A stretch of DNA of 8,391 bases from Thermococcus sp. (GTDB lineage Archaea; Methanobacteriota_B; Thermococci; Thermococcales; Thermococcaceae), in NCBI GenBank assembly GCA_011050175.1, contig DRGF01000193.1:1-8391 (forward strand). The letters run 5' to 3'. How positions within the stretch are numbered: the first letter of the stretch is position 1; each line of letters opens with the position of its first letter. A model generated the notes under the pieces. That model did not search any database and was not told where the DNA came from. It saw nothing but the letters and a program-made list of their open reading frames with translations. The translations under genes and the position numbers were made by a program. Of this stretch, positions 5,235 through 8,391 are shown one piece after another.

Positions 5235-6730
5235 TTCCGCTGATGGTCGCATTTCCGCTCCTGTTCGCGTTCGTAATCGTCATCCTGGACACTCTGCGGG
5301 CGAAGAGAACTTTAATAAAGGCCGCATTCCTCCTTGGGGTGGTTCTCCCGGCGTGGGTCTTCCTAACGGAGAGAGGGAGGGAAATCGTGGGCGGCTGGAA
5401 CAGGGCGGCCGGAATAGAGGTTGGAATCAGTGAAATCAACGCCCCCTTCATCGCGGGGGAGCTCATACTATTCACGGTCGTTGCCCTTTATTCCATCCCA
5501 TACTTCGATTTCAGGAACAAGAAGACACCGAAGTCCCTGGCGCTCCTCCTGCTCCTCCACGCGGGCCTTATGGGGGCGTTCATAGCGGGAGACTTCTTCA
5601 ACTTCTACATCTACATGGAGATTGCCTCGGTTTCGGCCTTTGCCCTGGTGGCCTTCTCGGACGAAAAGGGCTCCAAGAGGGCCGCGTTTAAGTACCTCAT
5701 CCTCTCCCTGCTGGCCTCCTACCTGTTCGTCTTCGCCATAGGGATAATCTACATGGAGACAGGCTACCTCAACGTCGAGCTCGTGGCCGAAAACGCCCTG
5801 CCGAGCAGGGAACTCCAAGCCGCCCTGGGGATCGCCTTTGCGTCCCTCCTCCTGAAGGCTGGCGTCTTCCCCCTCCACGGCTGGCTTCCCGACGCCCACT
5901 CCATCGCTCCGACCCCAGTGAGCGCGGTTTTGAGCGGTGCGGTTGTCAAGGCCCCCGCATACGGGATGATACTCCTATTCTCGGCCCTGCCCCCCAGGGA
6001 GACATTCAGGGAGGCGGTGATGGGACTGGCGGTTGCCTCCGTGTTCTTCGGCATCGCGGGGGCCCTGCTCCAGAAGGACGCGAAGAGATTGCTCGCTTAC
6101 CACACCGTCTCCCAGATGGGCTACGTGCTCCTTGGAACGGCGAGCATGAACTTCGTGGGGGCCGCTTACTACGCCATGGCCCATTCACTCTTCAAAGGAG
6201 GCCTCTTCCTGAGCGTTGGGAGCCTCGGAAAGAAGTCAAGGAAACTCGGCGAGTTCGGGTACAGAAACGCCCCACTCATGGCGTTCTCCGTGCTGATGCT
6301 CAGCCTCGCGATAGGGGGAGTCTCACCCTTCATAGGTTCTTACGCCAAGGGAATCATCTCCTCCGGCCTTGGGGGAACGTGGAAGTGGGCAGTAACGGCG
6401 GGCACGGTAGGAACGCTCGTTTCGTTTACCAAGCTGAACTACCACCTCTCAAAGGGAGAAACTGGAGACCTCGCGCCGATTGAGAAGCTCTCCGCACTGG
6501 TACTTGCTTTAGCAACCCTCTGTGCCGGCCTCTACCTCGGTGCGGAGCCCAAGCTGAGCGACGCCTCTTACATCTTCGCCGCGGTGCTGGTGTTCTTTGC
6601 ACTAAAGTTTTCAGGAGTCCTCGAAAGGGAGGTGCGTGGCGAGGCGAAGGATGTTGGAAAGGACGTAAACGTCCTGGTGGCGGTCTTCGTAACGTTCATG
6701 CTGGGCGTATTGCTAATCCAGTGGCCGTAG
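5231..6730 (+). CDS. mnhD: Mrp/Mnh-type antiporter subunit D (NuoL/M/N-like, MbhH-like)
   Basis: A 499-residue membrane protein of the proton-conducting NuoL/M/N family, about 14 spans, the only large ion-translocating subunit in this cluster. The conserved charged residues of the half-channels are present: Glu130 in FYIYMEIASVSAFALV, Lys209 in LLLKAGVFPLHGWLPDAH, Lys240 in SGAVVKAPAYG, Lys322 in MAHSLFKGGLFL, and Lys373 in SPFIGSYAKGIISSG. Length and motifs fit an intact MrpD/MbhH. The ATG at 5231 overlaps the mnhC stop in ATGA and follows a GAGGAGGG site. The gene ends 18 bases inside the convergent ACT-domain gene, so there is no room for an ordinary terminator between them. In the hydrogenase operons mbhI-N would follow here; they do not. 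Confidence 0.95.
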   Translation: MIPLMVAFPLLFAFVIVILDTLRAKRTLIKAAFLLGVVLPAWVFLTERGREIVGGWNRAAGIEVGISEINAPFIAGELILFTVVALYSIPYFDFRNKKTPKSLALLLLLHAGLMGAFIAGDFFNFYIYMEIASVSAFALVAFSDEKGSKRAAFKYLILSLLASYLFVFAIGIIYMETGYLNVELVAENALPSRELQAALGIAFASLLLKAGVFPLHGWLPDAHSIAPTPVSAVLSGAVVKAPAYGMILLFSALPPRETFREAVMGLAVASVFFGIAGALLQKDAKRLLAYHTVSQMGYVLLGTASMNFVGAAYYAMAHSLFKGGLFLSVGSLGKKSRKLGEFGYRNAPLMAFSVLMLSLAIGGVSPFIGSYAKGIISSGLGGTWKWAVTAGTVGTLVSFTKLNYHLSKGETGDLAPIEKLSALVLALATLCAGLYLGAEPKLSDASYIFAAVLVFFALKFSGVLEREVRGEAKDVGKDVNVLVAVFVTFMLGVLLIQWP

Positions 6731-7120
6731 GGTAACCTCCCTCACGACGTCCAGGGATTCAAGCTCTCCCCTTAGCTCCTCCAGGGTTCCACTCATTCCA
6801 CTCACGTCTATGACGACAACTATCCCGGCCAGGCCTATACCCTCCAGCTCCTCGGCCTCGCTAAAGAGTATGTTGGCCCCCTGCCTGCCGAAGAGGCCGC
6901 TTATCTTTGCGAGGACTCCTGGCCTGTCCTCCACGACGAGTTCGACCTCTACCAGCTTCTTTCCAGGCAAAGCTACCCGCTCCAGGTGGAGCTCCTTCAG
7001 GTCGGTGTCTATCTCCAGAAGAAAGTAAGAGCCCCTGACGAGACCGACCTCATAGGCGTACTCGAGCGGAATTTCAACCTTTCCGTTCTCCCGTATTTTC
7101 ACCATCTCATAATGCCTCAT
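6713..7120 (-). CDS. AbrB-like + ACT domain protein, possible amino-acid-responsive regulator
   Basis: A 135-residue protein. Residues about 6-45 (VKIRENGKVEIPLEYAYEVG...) resemble a SpoVT/AbrB-type swapped-hairpin segment (gxxxIPxxxxxxxgl.xG). Residues about 55-133 are an ACT domain: VEVELVVEDRPGVLAKISGL, with the DRPG ligand-loop motif at 65-68, then GANILFSEAEEL and a final strand ending REVTLRP. ACT domains commonly bind amino acids at dimer interfaces, so the protein may be a small-molecule-sensing regulator; target and ligand are unknown. ATG at 7120 is taken because a TATA box at about 7142-7150 places transcription start on it; ATG at 7105, with GAGG nine bases before it, is the alternative. 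An upstream TTG at 7159 would swallow the promoter. It runs convergent to mnhD and divergent from the antiporter at 7192. Confidence 0.82.
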   Translation of the reverse strand: MRHYEMVKIRENGKVEIPLEYAYEVGLVRGSYFLLEIDTDLKELHLERVALPGKKLVEVELVVEDRPGVLAKISGLFGRQGANILFSEAEELEGIGLAGIVVVIDVSGMSGTLEELRGELESLDVVREVTLRPLD

Positions 7121-7141
7121 GGATGGGTTTTCGTTTTGGAC

Positions 7142-7150
7142 AATAAAAGC
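7142..7150 (-). promoter_or_regulatory. TATA box of the ACT-domain gene
   Basis: The minus strand reads GCTTTTATT, centred about 26 bases before the ATG at 7120, predicting a leaderless message. A second AT-rich element at 7158-7170 could also serve, giving a leader of about 20 bases. Confidence 0.45.
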
Positions 7151-7157
7151 CTGCCGC

Positions 7158-7170
7158 AAATATTATTAAG
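7158..7170 (+). promoter_or_regulatory. TATA box of the CPA2 antiporter gene
   Basis: AAATATTATTAAG, centred about 28 bases before the ATG at 7192. No ribosome site lies between, so the message is probably leaderless. The element sits beside the promoter of the divergent ACT-domain gene, so the two genes may compete for or share transcription factors. Confidence 0.5.
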
Positions 7171-7191
7171 AAACGCACCCCAAAAGCCAAC

Positions 7192-8340
7192 ATGGAAATC
7201 ATAGGGTACATCTTTGTAATCATAGCCTTCGCAAGGCTCCTGGCAGAGGTATTTGAGAGACTGGGATACCCAGGTTTTTTGGGCGAGATAACTGCGGGAA
7301 TGATACTCAGCGCTATCTTAGTGGACATGCCCAGGGACCAGATGTTGCTCCTTGCCGAGCTTGGACTGTTCTTCCTGATGATATCCGCGGGGCTGGAGGT
7401 TACGCCGGAGGAGCTTCACTACGCGGGGAAGAAGACGGTGCCCCTCTACGTGGCCACTTATATTGTAATGTTCCTCGTCACCCTGCCATTCACAGACTGG
7501 ACCGTTACGTCCGACACTATAATAGTGGCAGCCATACTGTCAATTGCCTCCGCACCGATAGTCTTGAGGCTCAAGCGCTTCTTTGGCCAGGATTTCCTCC
7601 ACGTTGCCCTCTCATACGCGGTTATAAGCGAGGTAATGAGCCTTTTCATAGTCTATATGATGGTCAGAATCCACGAAGCCCCCGGGAACTACATTCCCGT
7701 CATGACGGACATATTAAAGGACGCCACCTTCATAGGCATCCTCCTGTACATCAATTATCTGATAGGAATAAAGCACAAGGTCATGATAGTGCGCTTCCTC
7801 CGCAGGCTCAAGAGCGATGAGGCGGTCTTCGGCCTTTTCATGGTGTTTTCGACGTCTTTAGCCTTCATCAGTGAGGAGATAGGGTTGCACTTCACCATAG
7901 GAGGTTTCATGGCTGGCCTGATCATGCACAGCGACCTCGTTGGTACCAAGCAGTACGACAGGCTTACCACCATAGTCAGCGGCGTTACGTACGGAATATT
8001 TGCCCCGATATTCTTTGCCTGGCGTGGGCTGAACTTCGAAACAGAGCTCTCATTATTGGTTATTGAGTTCTTCGTCATCGTTTACGCAGTCAGACTCCTG
8101 CTGTCCGCCGCGATGGTCAGGCACGAGAGCGTCGCTTCCTCGATAGTCCGGGGAGCGGGAATAGCGAGCTTCGGCGTACTAGGCCTCCTCGTTGGTGAGA
8201 TAGGCTTCGTCTCCGGAGTCCTAAGTAAACACATGTACGCGATGGCCTCCCTCGCCAGTGTCATGGGTATATTCACCTCCGCCACATTGGGCAGGGTGGT
8301 GAACCACTACTCAATAAAACCGCAGGAAGTGGGTGAGTGA
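7192..8340 (+). CDS. CPA2-family cation:proton antiporter (NapA/Kef-type)
   Basis: A 382-residue membrane protein with about 12-13 spans and no C-terminal TrkA/RCK domain, like NapA and the short archaeal members of the CPA2 (Na+/H+ exchanger) family. Family patterns: ARLLAEVFERLGYPGFLGEI...GMIL in the first helices, LGLFFLMISAGLEV (57-70), IASAPIVLRLKRFF for the unwound span 4, HFTIGGFMAGLIMHS (233-247), and GIFAPIFFAWRGLNF (268-282). It should exchange Na+ or K+ for protons at the cytoplasmic membrane. The span-5 position that normally holds the ion-binding ND, DD or QD pair reads ISEVMS here, giving Ser146-Glu147 instead of an Asp, if aligned correctly. The ATG start has no ribosome site but has a TATA box about 28 bases upstream. 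The stop codon touches a following reading frame in TGATG. Confidence 0.9.
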   Translation: MEIIGYIFVIIAFARLLAEVFERLGYPGFLGEITAGMILSAILVDMPRDQMLLLAELGLFFLMISAGLEVTPEELHYAGKKTVPLYVATYIVMFLVTLPFTDWTVTSDTIIVAAILSIASAPIVLRLKRFFGQDFLHVALSYAVISEVMSLFIVYMMVRIHEAPGNYIPVMTDILKDATFIGILLYINYLIGIKHKVMIVRFLRRLKSDEAVFGLFMVFSTSLAFISEEIGLHFTIGGFMAGLIMHSDLVGTKQYDRLTTIVSGVTYGIFAPIFFAWRGLNFETELSLLVIEFFVIVYAVRLLLSAAMVRHESVASSIVRGAGIASFGVLGLLVGEIGFVSGVLSKHMYAMASLASVMGIFTSATLGRVVNHYSIKPQEVGE

Positions 8341-8391
8341 TGCCTCAAATCTTATTCCTCAATTTTTCCAAGAGAACGATTTTTGACGTTC
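8340..8391 (+). CDS. start of a downstream gene, truncated by the window
   Basis: An ATG overlaps the stop of the antiporter by one base (TGATG) and follows GGTGA at three bases. The 17 codons available (MPQILFLNFSKRTIFDV) are open and coding-like. Coupling suggests an operon partner of the antiporter. Too little is seen to name a family. The AT-rich sequence could instead be untranslated terminator DNA. Confidence 0.45.
   Translation, partial: MPQILFLNFSKRTIFDV

Noticed and set aside
2943..6730. Complete membrane-bound hydrogenase operon
   Set aside because: Gene order matches mbhA-H, but no mbhI-N (hydrogenase) genes follow; the next gene is convergent and unrelated.

Overview
The window looks like chromosomal DNA of a hyperthermophilic archaeon of the order Thermococcales, most likely a Thermococcus. 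The grounds are G+C-rich genes that favour AGG/AGA and ATA codons, TATA-box promoters placed 25-30 bases before start codons, several apparently leaderless genes, T-rich terminators, and a well-formed archaeal box C/D guide RNA. Placement is by eye, with no database search.

Layout. Positions 1-205 hold the last 67 codons of an FAD/NAD(P)H oxidoreductase of the glutamate synthase small-chain / NfnB type. At about 303-360 lies a probable box C/D sRNA with its own TATA box. From 386 to about 1937 the DNA is clearly more AT-rich: it carries an unrecognised five-helix membrane protein on the minus strand, a decayed reading frame (about 1668-1853) and an incomplete C/D-like motif. G+C-rich DNA then resumes with two separate minus-strand genes, a small conserved-looking hypothetical protein (1938-2276) and gcvH, the lipoyl carrier of the glycine cleavage system (2347-2751).

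A 191-base divergent intergenic region with two inverted repeats, centred 30 bp apart, separates gcvH from the main feature: an eight-gene operon (2943-6730) coding for a Mrp/Mnh-type monovalent cation/proton antiporter. Gene order is E, F, G, DUF4040 piece, MbhE-like piece, B, C, D, the same as the mbhA-H half of the Thermococcales membrane-bound hydrogenase. No hydrogenase genes follow, and the large NuoL-like part of MrpA is missing. Each gene overlaps the next by 4-25 bases, so the set is almost certainly co-transcribed and translationally coupled.

The operon ends tail-to-tail, with an 18-base overlap, against a minus-strand AbrB-like + ACT-domain protein (6713-7120). Divergent from that gene is a CPA2-family (NapA/Kef-type) cation:proton antiporter (7192-8340), whose stop codon touches the start of a further, truncated reading frame. 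The right half of the window is therefore largely devoted to Na+ (or K+)/H+ exchange across the membrane, with a possible amino-acid-sensing regulator between the two transport systems.

I see no entirely new system. The items most worth a second look are the stand-alone mbhA-H-like module with unusual residues in two small subunits, the C/D sRNA, the paired inverted repeats before the operon, the AT-rich island, and the atypical ion-site residues of the CPA2 antiporter.
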